Both the position numbers and the translations under genes were made by a program. Positions 1 to 8,081 of a stretch of 64,000 bases of DNA are shown one piece after another; the stretch's first letter is position 1; every line of letters begins with the position of its first letter. Origin of the DNA: Micromonospora parathelypteridis (GTDB lineage Bacteria > Actinomycetota > Actinomycetes > Mycobacteriales > Micromonosporaceae); the NCBI RefSeq assembly GCF_014201145.1, contig NZ_JACHDP010000001.1, positions 682,001 to 746,000 on the forward strand, read 5' to 3'. The notes below the pieces were generated by a model, which was given only the letters and a program-made list of their open reading frames with translations, was not told the DNA's origin and did no database searches.

Positions 1-188
1 CGACGGCCGGGACCACCACCGCCACCGCCATCGCCGCGCAGTGGCTGGTGCCGATCGGCGTCCTGATCACCCTGCTCGTCGGTACGGTGTCGAGCCGGTT
101 CCACCCGGCCCCGGAGACGCCGTACGACCATGGACGCACCGACGAGGTCGACGACGACGCTGCGGCGGCGCCCGCCGGCCGGGCGTGA
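1..188 (+). CDS. C-terminal end of a membrane transporter (partial)
   Basis: An open frame runs in from the window edge (codons in phase with position 3) and stops at TGA 186-188, giving about 61 residues. It begins with a hydrophobic stretch that reads as the last membrane segment, with the core WLVPIGVLITLLVGTVSS, followed by a hydrophilic tail rich in Asp and Ala. A cytoplasmic tail after a last helix is typical of multi-pass permeases. The stop lies 11 bases before the anmK start, so the two are probably one operon. Sodium:solute symporters often sit beside anmK in actinobacteria, which makes that family my best guess, but the visible part is too short to prove it. Confidence 0.6.
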   Translation, partial: TAGTTTATAIAAQWLVPIGVLITLLVGTVSSRFHPAPETPYDHGRTDEVDDDAAAAPAGRA

Positions 189-199
189 AGGAGGACCTG

Positions 200-1396
200 A
201 TGCGCGTGATCGGCCTGATGTCCGGAACCTCCTACGACGGCATCGAAGCCGCCGCGGCCGAGTTCGACCTGAGCGGCGACACCCTGCGGATGCGACCGCT
301 GGGCCGGCTCAGCCACCCGTACCCCGAGCGGCTGCGCACCCAGATCGCCGCCGCCCTGCCGCCCGCCCCGACCACCACCGAGGCGATCTGCGTGCTGGAC
401 ACCGGCATCGGCCAGGCCTTCGCCGAGGCCGGCGTGCGGGCCCTCGCGGAGCTGTGCGACGGCCACGCCGACCTGGTCGTCTCGCACGGCCAGACCATGC
501 ACCACTGGGTCGAGGCCGGCGTGGTCCGCGGCACTCTCCAGCTGGGTCAGCCGGCCTGGATCGCGGAGGCCACCGGCCTTCCGGTCGTGGCCGACCTGCG
601 CAGCCGCGACGTCGCCGCCGGCGGCCAGGGCGCCCCCCTGGTCGCCCTCTTCGACGCGTTGCTGCTGCGTGGCCTGCCCGGCGTACCCGCCGCCCTGAAC
701 CTGGGTGGCATCGCCAACATCACCGTCGTCGCACCGGACGCGGACCCCCTCGCGTTCGACACCGGGCCGGCCAACGCGCTCCTCGACGCCGCCGTTCGTC
801 ACTTCAGCGGGGGCGCCGAGGAGTACGACCGGGACGGGCGCGGAGCCGCAGCCGGGCAGGTGAACCCGGTCCTGCTGCGGCGGCTGCTCGACGAGCCGTA
901 CTACCAGCTACCTGGCCCGAAGAGCACCGGGAAGGAGCTGTTCCACCTCCCCTACCTGCTCGCCGCCCTCGCCGCCGCGCCCACGCCGGATCCGCGGGAC
1001 GTGCTGGCCACGCTCACCCGACTGACGGCGGTCACGGTCGCGGGCGCCTGCCGCGACCACGGCGTCACCCGGCTCGTCGTCTCCGGCGGCGGCGCGCACA
1101 ACCCGACGCTGATGCGCATGATCGCCGACGAGCTGCCGGACGTCCACCTGTCGTCCAGCGACGACCTGGGCGTCGCATCGGACGCCAAGGAGGCGCTGGC
1201 CTTCGCGCTGCTGGGCTACCTGACCGTGCACGGGCTGCCGGGCGCCCTGCCCTCGGGCACCGGCGCGCGGCACGCCTCGGTGCTCGGCAGCATCACACCC
1301 GGCCGGCAGCCGCTGCGGCTGCCGGATCCGGTCGGCACCGCTCCGCACCGACTGCTGATCGCCGGCCAGCCCTCCGTGCCGCCGGTGGCCGGCTGA
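200..1396 (+). CDS. anmK: Anhydro-N-acetylmuramic acid kinase
   Basis: AnmK phosphorylates and opens 1,6-anhydro-N-acetylmuramic acid to MurNAc-6-phosphate, so that peptidoglycan sugars are recycled in the cytoplasm. The protein starts with the family signature GLMSGTSYDGIEAA and has the later ATP-binding-type segments LNLGGIANITVV, FDTGPANALLD and VVSGGGAHNP. Its 398 residues are close to the usual 370-390. I chose ATG 200 because AAGGAGG lies at 188-194 and the conserved signature begins seven residues in; the frame stays open upstream but that part has no family similarity. It follows the transporter tail closely, which suggests uptake and phosphorylation of a cell-wall sugar by one operon. 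Confidence 0.93.
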   Translation: MRVIGLMSGTSYDGIEAAAAEFDLSGDTLRMRPLGRLSHPYPERLRTQIAAALPPAPTTTEAICVLDTGIGQAFAEAGVRALAELCDGHADLVVSHGQTMHHWVEAGVVRGTLQLGQPAWIAEATGLPVVADLRSRDVAAGGQGAPLVALFDALLLRGLPGVPAALNLGGIANITVVAPDADPLAFDTGPANALLDAAVRHFSGGAEEYDRDGRGAAAGQVNPVLLRRLLDEPYYQLPGPKSTGKELFHLPYLLAALAAAPTPDPRDVLATLTRLTAVTVAGACRDHGVTRLVVSGGGAHNPTLMRMIADELPDVHLSSSDDLGVASDAKEALAFALLGYLTVHGLPGALPSGTGARHASVLGSITPGRQPLRLPDPVGTAPHRLLIAGQPSVPPVAG

Positions 1397-1421
1397 CCAC
1401 GTTCCCGGGGAGGACCCACCG

Positions 1422-4295
1422 ATGAGACCCGTCGTAGGAGTACCCACGCCGACCGCGGCCGACGTCCACGCCCGCGAGGTTGCCGAGCTGCTGCGCTCGC
1501 GCATCCAGGATCCGACCCGGGCCAGCAACGAGCTGCCCCGGAGGCTGGCGGCGGCGCACGACGCCTCGCCGTACCTGTTCGAGCCGCAGGCCGTGGTGCG
1601 CGCCGCCTCGGCGGCCGAGGTCGGGGCGCTGATGGCCGGGGCCCGGGAGGCTGGCGTGCCGCTGACCCTGCGCGGCGGCGGCACCAGCCTCGCCGGGCAG
1701 GCCGGCGGTGCGGGCGTGCTGGTGGACGTCCGCACCGACTGGCGGCACGCCGAGGTCCTCGACGACGGCCGCCGCATCCGGCTCCAGCCGGGCCTGACGA
1801 TCCGGCAGGCCAACGCTCGGCTCGCCCGCTACCGACGCCGGCTCGGCCCGGACCCGGCCAGCGAAGCCGCCTGCACGGTGGGTGGCATGGTGGCCAACAA
1901 CTCCAGCGGGATGACCTGCGGCACCACCGACAACGCGTACCGCACCATGGAGTCGCTGCGCTTCGTCCTCCCGTCCGGAACCGTCGTCGACTCCGCCGCG
2001 CGCGACGCCGACGACCGGCTGCGGGCCGACGAGCCCGAGCTGCACGCCGGGCTGCTGCGACTGCGCGACCGGGTGCGCTCGACACCGGGGTCGCGCGCCA
2101 CGATCGAGCGGCTGTTCGCGATGAAGAACACCATGGGGTACGGGCTGAACTCCCTGCTCGACCACACCAGCCCGGTCGACATGCTCGCCCACCTGATGAT
2201 CGGCAGCGAGGGCACGCTCGGCTTCGTGGCCGAGGCCGTCTTCCGTACCGTCGAGATCCACGAGCACGCCGCCACCGGCCTGCTGATCCTGCCCCGCCTC
2301 ACCGACGCCACCGACGCGCTGCCCGCCCTGCTCGCCGCCGGCGCCCGCACCGCCGAGCTGCTCGACGCAGCCGCACTACGGGTCAGCCAGCGCGACCCGG
2401 ACGCGAGCCAGGCCCTGCGCGGGCTGACGATCACCGGGCACGCCGCGCTGCTGGTGGAGTTCACCGAGGACAGCGCGGAGCGGCTGGCCGCGACGCTGGC
2501 CGACGCCCGGCCCGTGCTCGACCGCCTGCCCGCCGTCACCGGCACCGAGCTGACCCACGACCCGCGCGAACGGGCGAAGCTCTGGCATCTACGCAAGGGC
2601 CTCTACACCGCGGTCGCCGGCGCCCGCACCCCCGGCACCACGGCCCTGCTGGAGGACATCGCGGTGCCGATGCCGCGCCTGACCGGCACCTGCGACGGCC
2701 TGATCGGCCTGTTCGACCGGCACGGCTACTCGGACGCGGTGATCTTCGGACACGCTCGCGACGGCAACCTGCACTTCATGCTGACCCAGTCCTTCGACAC
2801 ACCGGCCGAGATCGACCGCTACGCCCGGTTCACCGACGACATGGTCGACCTCGTGCTGGCCGAAGGGGGAACACTCAAGGCGGAGCACGGCACCGGCCGG
2901 GCCATGGCCCCCTTCGTCCGCCGCCAGTACGGCGACGAGCTGTACGACGTGATGCGCGAGCTCAAGCGGTTGTGCGACCCGAGCGGCCTGCTCAACCCCG
3001 GTGTGCTCCTCAACGACGACCCGACCGTGCACCTGCAGCAGCTCAAGGCCGTCCCGACCGTCGACCCCGAGCTGGACGCCTGCGTCGAGTGTGGCTACTG
3101 CGAGCCGGTCTGCCCCACCGCCGACGTCACCACCACGCCCCGGCAGCGCATCGTCCTGCAACGGCAGATCGCCCTCGCCACCGCCGCCGGCGACGAGGAG
3201 CGCCGCCGGGAGTTGACCACCGACTACGCGTACAGCGCGGTGGACAGCTGCGCCGCGGACAGCCTCTGCGTCACCGCCTGCCCGGTCGGCATCGACACCG
3301 GCGCGGCGATGAAACGGCTGCGCGCCGAACGGCACAGCCCTCTCGCCCAGCGCACCGCCCGCAGTGCCGCTCGGCACTGGAAGACCGCCGTGGCAGGCGT
3401 CCGGGTGGGCCTGAACGCCGCACACACCGCGCCGACCCCACTGACCCGCGCCGCCACCGGGGCGATCCGTGGGCTCGGTGCCACCGAACTCATGCCTCTG
3501 TGGAGCGACGACATCCCGCGCGCCGGCGCTCCCCGCCCCGCACCGCGCAGCGCGTCGGACGCACAGGCGGTCTTCTTCGCGGCCTGCATCGGCAGCATCT
3601 TCGCCCCGGAGGACGGCTCCTCCGGCGGCTCGGCGGCGGCGTTCCTGCGACTGTGCGAACTGGCAGGGGTGCCGCTCGTCGTACCGGCCGGCACCGCGGG
3701 CCTGTGCTGCGGAACGCCGTGGCAGTCCAAGGGCTACCCCGCCGGTCACCGCGAGATGGCGGAGCGGACCCTCGCCGTGCTCTGGGCGGCCAGCGACCAG
3801 GGTCGCCTACCCGTCGTGTGCGACGCGTCCTCCTGCACGCACGGGCTGGCGCAGCTGACCGATGCGCTGGCCGAGGAGGACCGGGCACGTTACCGCGCTC
3901 TGCGCTTCGTCGACAGCGTTACCTTCACCGCCGAACACCTCCTGCCGGCGCTGCCGGAGCCCCGGCGGGTGGGCTCGATGGCCCTGCACCCCACGTGTTC
4001 CACCGTGCACCTGGGCGGCATCGACGACCTGCGCACGGTGGCCCGGGCGGTCGCCGACACCGTGACCGTGCCGGACAGTTGGGGGTGCTGCGCCTTCGCC
4101 GGCGACCGAGGGCTGCTGCATCCCGAGGTCACCGCCAGCGCCACCGCAGCTCAGGCCGCCGAGGTCAACCAGCGCGGGTACGACGCGTACGCCTCCTGCA
4201 ACCGCACCTGCGAGATGGGCATGAGCCGGGCCACCGGGCAGCCGTACCGACACGTGCTCGAAGTTCTCGTCGAGGCGATCGAGCCGCCAGCTTAG
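1422..4295 (+). CDS. Fused FAD-linked oxidase / Fe-S / CCG-domain dehydrogenase
   Basis: This 957-residue protein looks like a D-2-hydroxyacid (D-lactate or glycolate type) dehydrogenase fused to its Fe-S electron-transfer subunit. An FAD-binding PCMH domain spans about 50-230 (TLRGGGTSLAGQ, CTVGGMVANNSSG), then an FAD-oxidase C-terminal domain to about 520 (GHARDGNLHF, EHGTGRAMAPF). Two 4Fe-4S motifs follow near 553 (CVECGYCEPVCP) and 609 (CAADSLCVTACPVG). Two CCG-type cysteine regions (GLCCGTPW; WGCCAFAGDRG) close the protein, as in GlpC/LldE-like subunits. ATG 1422 has GGGGAGGA just upstream, 26 bases after anmK. It probably passes electrons to quinone at the membrane; the true substrate cannot be read from sequence. 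Confidence 0.9.
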   Translation: MRPVVGVPTPTAADVHAREVAELLRSRIQDPTRASNELPRRLAAAHDASPYLFEPQAVVRAASAAEVGALMAGAREAGVPLTLRGGGTSLAGQAGGAGVLVDVRTDWRHAEVLDDGRRIRLQPGLTIRQANARLARYRRRLGPDPASEAACTVGGMVANNSSGMTCGTTDNAYRTMESLRFVLPSGTVVDSAARDADDRLRADEPELHAGLLRLRDRVRSTPGSRATIERLFAMKNTMGYGLNSLLDHTSPVDMLAHLMIGSEGTLGFVAEAVFRTVEIHEHAATGLLILPRLTDATDALPALLAAGARTAELLDAAALRVSQRDPDASQALRGLTITGHAALLVEFTEDSAERLAATLADARPVLDRLPAVTGTELTHDPRERAKLWHLRKGLYTAVAGARTPGTTALLEDIAVPMPRLTGTCDGLIGLFDRHGYSDAVIFGHARDGNLHFMLTQSFDTPAEIDRYARFTDDMVDLVLAEGGTLKAEHGTGRAMAPFVRRQYGDELYDVMRELKRLCDPSGLLNPGVLLNDDPTVHLQQLKAVPTVDPELDACVECGYCEPVCPTADVTTTPRQRIVLQRQIALATAAGDEERRRELTTDYAYSAVDSCAADSLCVTACPVGIDTGAAMKRLRAERHSPLAQRTARSAARHWKTAVAGVRVGLNAAHTAPTPLTRAATGAIRGLGATELMPLWSDDIPRAGAPRPAPRSASDAQAVFFAACIGSIFAPEDGSSGGSAAAFLRLCELAGVPLVVPAGTAGLCCGTPWQSKGYPAGHREMAERTLAVLWAASDQGRLPVVCDASSCTHGLAQLTDALAEEDRARYRALRFVDSVTFTAEHLLPALPEPRRVGSMALHPTCSTVHLGGIDDLRTVARAVADTVTVPDSWGCCAFAGDRGLLHPEVTASATAAQAAEVNQRGYDAYASCNRTCEMGMSRATGQPYRHVLEVLVEAIEPPA

Positions 4296-4312
4296 CCAGC
4301 GGCCCGCATCCG

Positions 4313-5137
4313 TCAGCGTTTGCGGGCCACCCCGGCGAGCATGGTGTAGTAGGTCTCCTTCTGCTCGGCCACGGCCTCGCCGTCGGGCCGCCACTCGGCC
4401 AGCGGCACCAGCCCCGGCTCGATCAGCTCGAAGTCGCCGATGAACGCCTCAATCTCCGCACGGCGGCGCCAGCGCCCGGTGCCCAGGCTCTCGTTGAACA
4501 CCCGCTCGGCCTCACCCACCCTCGCGGACGTCTCCGGATGCTCCTCGGCCGGATCCCAGAAATGCGTGATCCCCAGATGGCTGCCGGGCGGCAGCGCGTC
4601 CCGCAGGGTCTCCGCGATCCCGGCCGGATCCTCGGCGTCGTGCAGGTGGTGCAGGACCGAGAAGAGCAGCAGACCGATCGGCTGGGTGAAGTCGAGCCTC
4701 TCCCGCACCACGGGGTGCTCGAGAATCGCCTCGGGGGAACGGATGTCCGCCTCGATCAGCGCACTGGTGCTGTCGCCGGCGAGCAGCGCGTGCCCGTGCA
4801 CGAGCACCGACGGATCGTTGTCGACGTAGACGACCCGCGCCGCCGGATCGACCTCGTGCGCGACCTGGTGCACGTTGGTCTCGGTGGGCAGCCCCGAACC
4901 GATGTCGAGGAACTGCCGGATGCCGGCTTCGGCCGCCAGATAACGCACCGCTCGGCGCAGGAGGGCCCGGCACGCGCGCCCCGCCTCCAGCCCGTCCGGC
5001 GCGATCTCCAACGCGCGCTGCGCGACCATCCGGTCGATCGCGAAATTGTCCTTGCCACCGACCATGAAGTCGTAGACGCGGGCGATGCTCGGGGTGGTGA
5101 TGTCAACGCCGGGGGGTGCTACCTCTTCTGTGGCCAT
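4313..5137 (-). CDS. DUF574-type SAM-dependent methyltransferase
   Basis: The 274-residue protein belongs to the actinobacterial S-adenosylmethionine-dependent methyltransferase family DUF574 (Methyltransf_19). Recognisable parts are the N-terminal family motif IARVYDFMVGGKDNF near residue 18, the SAM-binding glycine-rich segment FLDIGSGLPTETNVHQVA, and YVDNDPSVLVHGHALLA for the acidic residue that holds the ribose. ATG 5137 is preceded by GGGAGGG at good spacing. The gene is convergent with the FAD/Fe-S oxidase, with only 17 bases between stops. These proteins are abundant in actinomycetes and mostly of unknown substrate. Confidence 0.9.
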   Translation of the reverse strand: MATEEVAPPGVDITTPSIARVYDFMVGGKDNFAIDRMVAQRALEIAPDGLEAGRACRALLRRAVRYLAAEAGIRQFLDIGSGLPTETNVHQVAHEVDPAARVVYVDNDPSVLVHGHALLAGDSTSALIEADIRSPEAILEHPVVRERLDFTQPIGLLLFSVLHHLHDAEDPAGIAETLRDALPPGSHLGITHFWDPAEEHPETSARVGEAERVFNESLGTGRWRRRAEIEAFIGDFELIEPGLVPLAEWRPDGEAVAEQKETYYTMLAGVARKR

Positions 5138-5317
5138 CGGACGCCCTCCCTTGTGGAATTCAACGACCCGGCATCGAGAGTAATCGAGGAAGGTCGCTGC
5201 GGTGAGCCGTAGTCAACCCCGGCGCTGATGACGGACACACCAGGTGACAGTTGTCTTCTACTGTGGCGGTGATCGATACCTCCGCGACTGGGACCTTCAA
5301 ATATCTGGGAGTATGTC

Positions 5318-7648
5318 TTGCCTGGTAGACACAGCCGGATCGGATGGACGGCTGCCCTGGCCACGCTCGCCCTCGCCACTGGTTCGCTGACCAGCGCCTC
5401 GGCCTATGCGGTCGGTGGCGGCGCTGTGCCCGCAGACGGCAACTACGGGTTCGTGACGAAGGTCGACTTCGGTGGCGTGCAGAGTTGCAGCGGTGCACTG
5501 ATCGCCCCCGACTGGGTGGTCACCGCGAAGGGCTGTCTGATTGACGACGGTCAGCCGGTCACCGCCGGGGCACCTACCCGGCCCACCACGGTGACCGTCG
5601 GCCGTCCCGACCTGGCCACGACCGCTGGGCACGTCGTCGCGGTCACTCGGGTGGAACCGCACCCGGACCGTAATCTGGCTCTGGTCGAGTTGGCCGCCCC
5701 GATCACCGACGTCCCCGTGCCCAGGTTGGGCGCCGCTCCCGTCGCTGGCGAGATACTCCGGGTGGGCGGCTACGGACGGACCGCCACCGAGTGGATCCCC
5801 AACCAACTCCGTACCGCCACGTTCATCGTCGACGCGGTTGCCACCACCACGCTCGACATGGTCGGCACCTCGACCGAGGCGACCATCTGCAGGGGTGACG
5901 CTGGCGGGCCCGCTTTTCGGGAGGTCGGCGGGCAGATCGAGCTGGTCGCGATCAACCACACCTCCTGGCAGAGGGGTTGCCTCGGCGAGACGGAGACCCG
6001 CACCGGGGCGACCGAAACCCGGGTGGACGACTTGGCCGACTGGCTCGCGCAGGTTCGTGTCACGCAACCGTACGACCTGTCGTCTCCCGTGGTGGGTGAA
6101 TTCAACCGGGACGGCTACCAGGACCTGATCGGGGTCGATCCGGCGACCGGCAAGCTCTGGTTGTATCCCGGCACTGCCGCTCCTGACACCTGGGGCACCC
6201 GGATCCTGGTCGACACCGGGACCACGGACTGGAACCGGATGACGAATCTGGTGGTCGGTCGATTCAACCGGGATGCCGTCGACGATCTGATCGCCGTGGA
6301 GAGCAGCACCGGGCTGCAGTTCCTCTATCCGGGGACCGCCACCGGCATCGCCTGGGGCACCCGGATCCAGATCGGGACCGGCTGGCTGACGATGAGCAAG
6401 CTCGTCAGTGGCCGGTTCAACCGGGACAGCTACGACGACGTGATGGCTGTGGAGATCTCGACCGGGAAGCTCTGGCTCTACCCGGGGACGGCCGCCGGCG
6501 GCAATCTGGGTACCCGTGTCGTATCCGGCAACAGTGGCTGGAACGCGATGAGCAAACTCGCCAGCGGGCAACTCAACCGGGGCGACACCTACGACGACCT
6601 GCTCGCGCTGGAATCCGCGACCGGCAAGCTCTGGCTCTACCCGGGGACCGCCGCAGGAACCACCTGGGGCACTCCGGTCCTGGCCGGTAACAGTGGCTGG
6701 AACGCGATGAGTGGCATTGCGGTCGGCCGGTTCAATACGGACGCCCACGACGACCTGCTCGCGGTCCAGGCGGACAGCGGCCAGTCATGGCTCTACCCGG
6801 GCATCACCGCGGGAGTCACCTGGGGCACCCCAGTCCCGCCCGGCGGCCGCAAGCCGGCTCCGCAGCCGTACGGGCTCAGCCAACTCGTCGTCGGTGAGTT
6901 CAACCGGGACGCCTACCAGGACCTGATCGGGGTGGAGACGCTCACCGGCCGACACTTCCTCTACCCGGGCACCGCCACCGGCCTCACCTGGGGCACCCGA
7001 ATCCAGATCGGGACCGGCTGGCAGACCATGACCAAGACGGTAAAGGGCCGGTTCAACCGCGACAACTACGATGACCTGCTCGCAGTCGAGTTGGCCACCG
7101 GCAAACTGTGGCTCTACCCCGGCACCGCGACCGGCGGCAAGCCGGGTGACCGGGTCGCGTCCGGCAACAGCGGCTGGAACGCGATGAGCAAACTCGCCAG
7201 CGGCCGGTTCAACCGGGACGCCTTCGACGACCTGCTCGCAGTCGAGCAGGCCACCGGCAAACTGTGGCTCTACCCCGGCACCGCCGCCGGCACCACCTGG
7301 GGCACCCCGGTCCTGGCCGGCAACGGTGGCTGGACCGCGATGGGGGAACTGCTGGTCGGGCGGTTCAACCCGGACGAGTATGACGACCTGCTCGCAGTCG
7401 AGCAGGCCACCGGCAAACTGTGGCTCTACCCCGGCACCGCCGCAGGCACCACCTGGGGCACCCGAGTCGAGATCGCCGGAGACACCTGGGCCACCCGCAG
7501 CGAACTGCTCACCGGCTCGTTCACCCGCGACAACCACGGCGACCTGCTCCTGGTGGACGACGCCACCGGCAAACTGCTGCTCCTCCCCGGCACCGCTTCG
7601 GGTGCCACCACGTGGGCACCGGCCATCGAGGTCGGCCCAGGTAACTGA
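5318..7648 (+). CDS. Secreted trypsin-fold pseudoprotease with ten FG-GAP-like repeats
   Basis: A signal peptide (about 1-31) leads into a chymotrypsin-fold domain (about 32-247) and ten repeats of about 50 residues (251-776) with cores like GRFNRDxYDDLLAVE and GKLWLYPGTA, as in FG-GAP/VCBS propeller proteins. The protease fold is clear: both disulfide cysteine pairs (C57/C73, C191/C221) and the flanking motifs remain. All three catalytic positions are changed: TAAHC reads TAKGC (Gly72 for His), D-(I/L)-A-L reads NLAL (Asn119 for Asp), and GDSGGP reads GDAGGP (Ala195 for Ser). I infer a non-catalytic binding protein on or outside the cell. The TTG start at 5318 has GGGAG six bases upstream. 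A strong terminator follows at 7654-7701. Confidence 0.88.
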   Translation: MPGRHSRIGWTAALATLALATGSLTSASAYAVGGGAVPADGNYGFVTKVDFGGVQSCSGALIAPDWVVTAKGCLIDDGQPVTAGAPTRPTTVTVGRPDLATTAGHVVAVTRVEPHPDRNLALVELAAPITDVPVPRLGAAPVAGEILRVGGYGRTATEWIPNQLRTATFIVDAVATTTLDMVGTSTEATICRGDAGGPAFREVGGQIELVAINHTSWQRGCLGETETRTGATETRVDDLADWLAQVRVTQPYDLSSPVVGEFNRDGYQDLIGVDPATGKLWLYPGTAAPDTWGTRILVDTGTTDWNRMTNLVVGRFNRDAVDDLIAVESSTGLQFLYPGTATGIAWGTRIQIGTGWLTMSKLVSGRFNRDSYDDVMAVEISTGKLWLYPGTAAGGNLGTRVVSGNSGWNAMSKLASGQLNRGDTYDDLLALESATGKLWLYPGTAAGTTWGTPVLAGNSGWNAMSGIAVGRFNTDAHDDLLAVQADSGQSWLYPGITAGVTWGTPVPPGGRKPAPQPYGLSQLVVGEFNRDAYQDLIGVETLTGRHFLYPGTATGLTWGTRIQIGTGWQTMTKTVKGRFNRDNYDDLLAVELATGKLWLYPGTATGGKPGDRVASGNSGWNAMSKLASGRFNRDAFDDLLAVEQATGKLWLYPGTAAGTTWGTPVLAGNGGWTAMGELLVGRFNPDEYDDLLAVEQATGKLWLYPGTAAGTTWGTRVEIAGDTWATRSELLTGSFTRDNHGDLLLVDDATGKLLLLPGTASGATTWAPAIEVGPGN

Positions 7649-7653
7649 CGACC

Positions 7654-7701
7654 AGAAGGCCGTGGCATCGGGGCGGAACCGGCCCCCTGCCACGGCCTTC
7701 T
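7654..7701. terminator. Long hairpin terminator after the pseudoprotease gene
   Basis: Perfect 14-base arms AGAAGGCCGTGGCA (7654-7667) and TGCCACGGCCTTCT (7688-7701) enclose a loop that can itself pair (GGGGC/GCCCC). A partly T-rich run follows on the plus strand. It sits six bases after the stop of the pseudoprotease gene and before the end of the small minus-strand gene, so it could stop transcription from both sides. Confidence 0.8.
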
Positions 7702-7769
7702 GTTCTGTCCACTCAGGTCGAAGGGCGCGTCTCCGTCAACCCGCACCGACAACGGTCACCATCGGCAGG

Positions 7770-7916
7770 TCAGCCGGTGATCACCGGCCAGGCGTAGGCG
7801 AGCACGGCGCAGGCAGCACCCAGGAGGGCGAGCGAGACACCTCGAGTGCGCAGTGGCAGGGCGGCGAGCGCGATCAGGATGACGGCGACGACGTAGAGAA
7901 ATGCCTGGACCGACAT
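7770..7916 (-). CDS. 48-residue two-helix membrane peptide
   Basis: The frame is open from 8051, but the likely start is ATG 7916, which has AGGAG (minus strand, 7923-7927) six bases upstream; residues before it look random. The product is almost entirely two hydrophobic segments, FLYVVAVILIALAALPL and ALLGAACAVLAYAWPVI, joined by a short basic turn (RTRG). I recognise no family. It lies between the pseudoprotease terminator and the end of the large TIR-NACHT gene, on the same strand as the latter, with 165 bases in between, so it may have its own promoter. Small two-helix proteins of this kind are common and hard to assign. Confidence 0.65.
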   Translation of the reverse strand: MSVQAFLYVVAVILIALAALPLRTRGVSLALLGAACAVLAYAWPVITG

Positions 7917-8081
7917 GGGGCGCTCCTCGATCAGAGAATTGATGGCGCTGACTCTAACCGCGGAGTTGCCCCCGTGCTCGGTATCGTCACCCGCGCTGGC
8001 CACGACGGGGTTGATCTGCGCCAACGTGCCGGGGGGCAGCGCGTACTCCACCGCCCCCGCTGACCGGGATCGCGCCGGTCC

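Noticed and set aside
2972..5212. Open frame of 746 codons on the plus strand
   Set aside because: It covers the end of the FAD/Fe-S oxidase in another frame and the methyltransferase in antisense; the translation is Arg/Pro/Ala-rich with no domain.
5297..6748. Open frame of 483 codons opposite the pseudoprotease gene
   Set aside because: Antisense to the trypsin-like domain and FG-GAP repeats, with repeat-like low complexity.
5318..7648. Active secreted trypsin-like protease
   Set aside because: His, Asp and Ser of the triad are all replaced, so a normal serine protease function is not supported.
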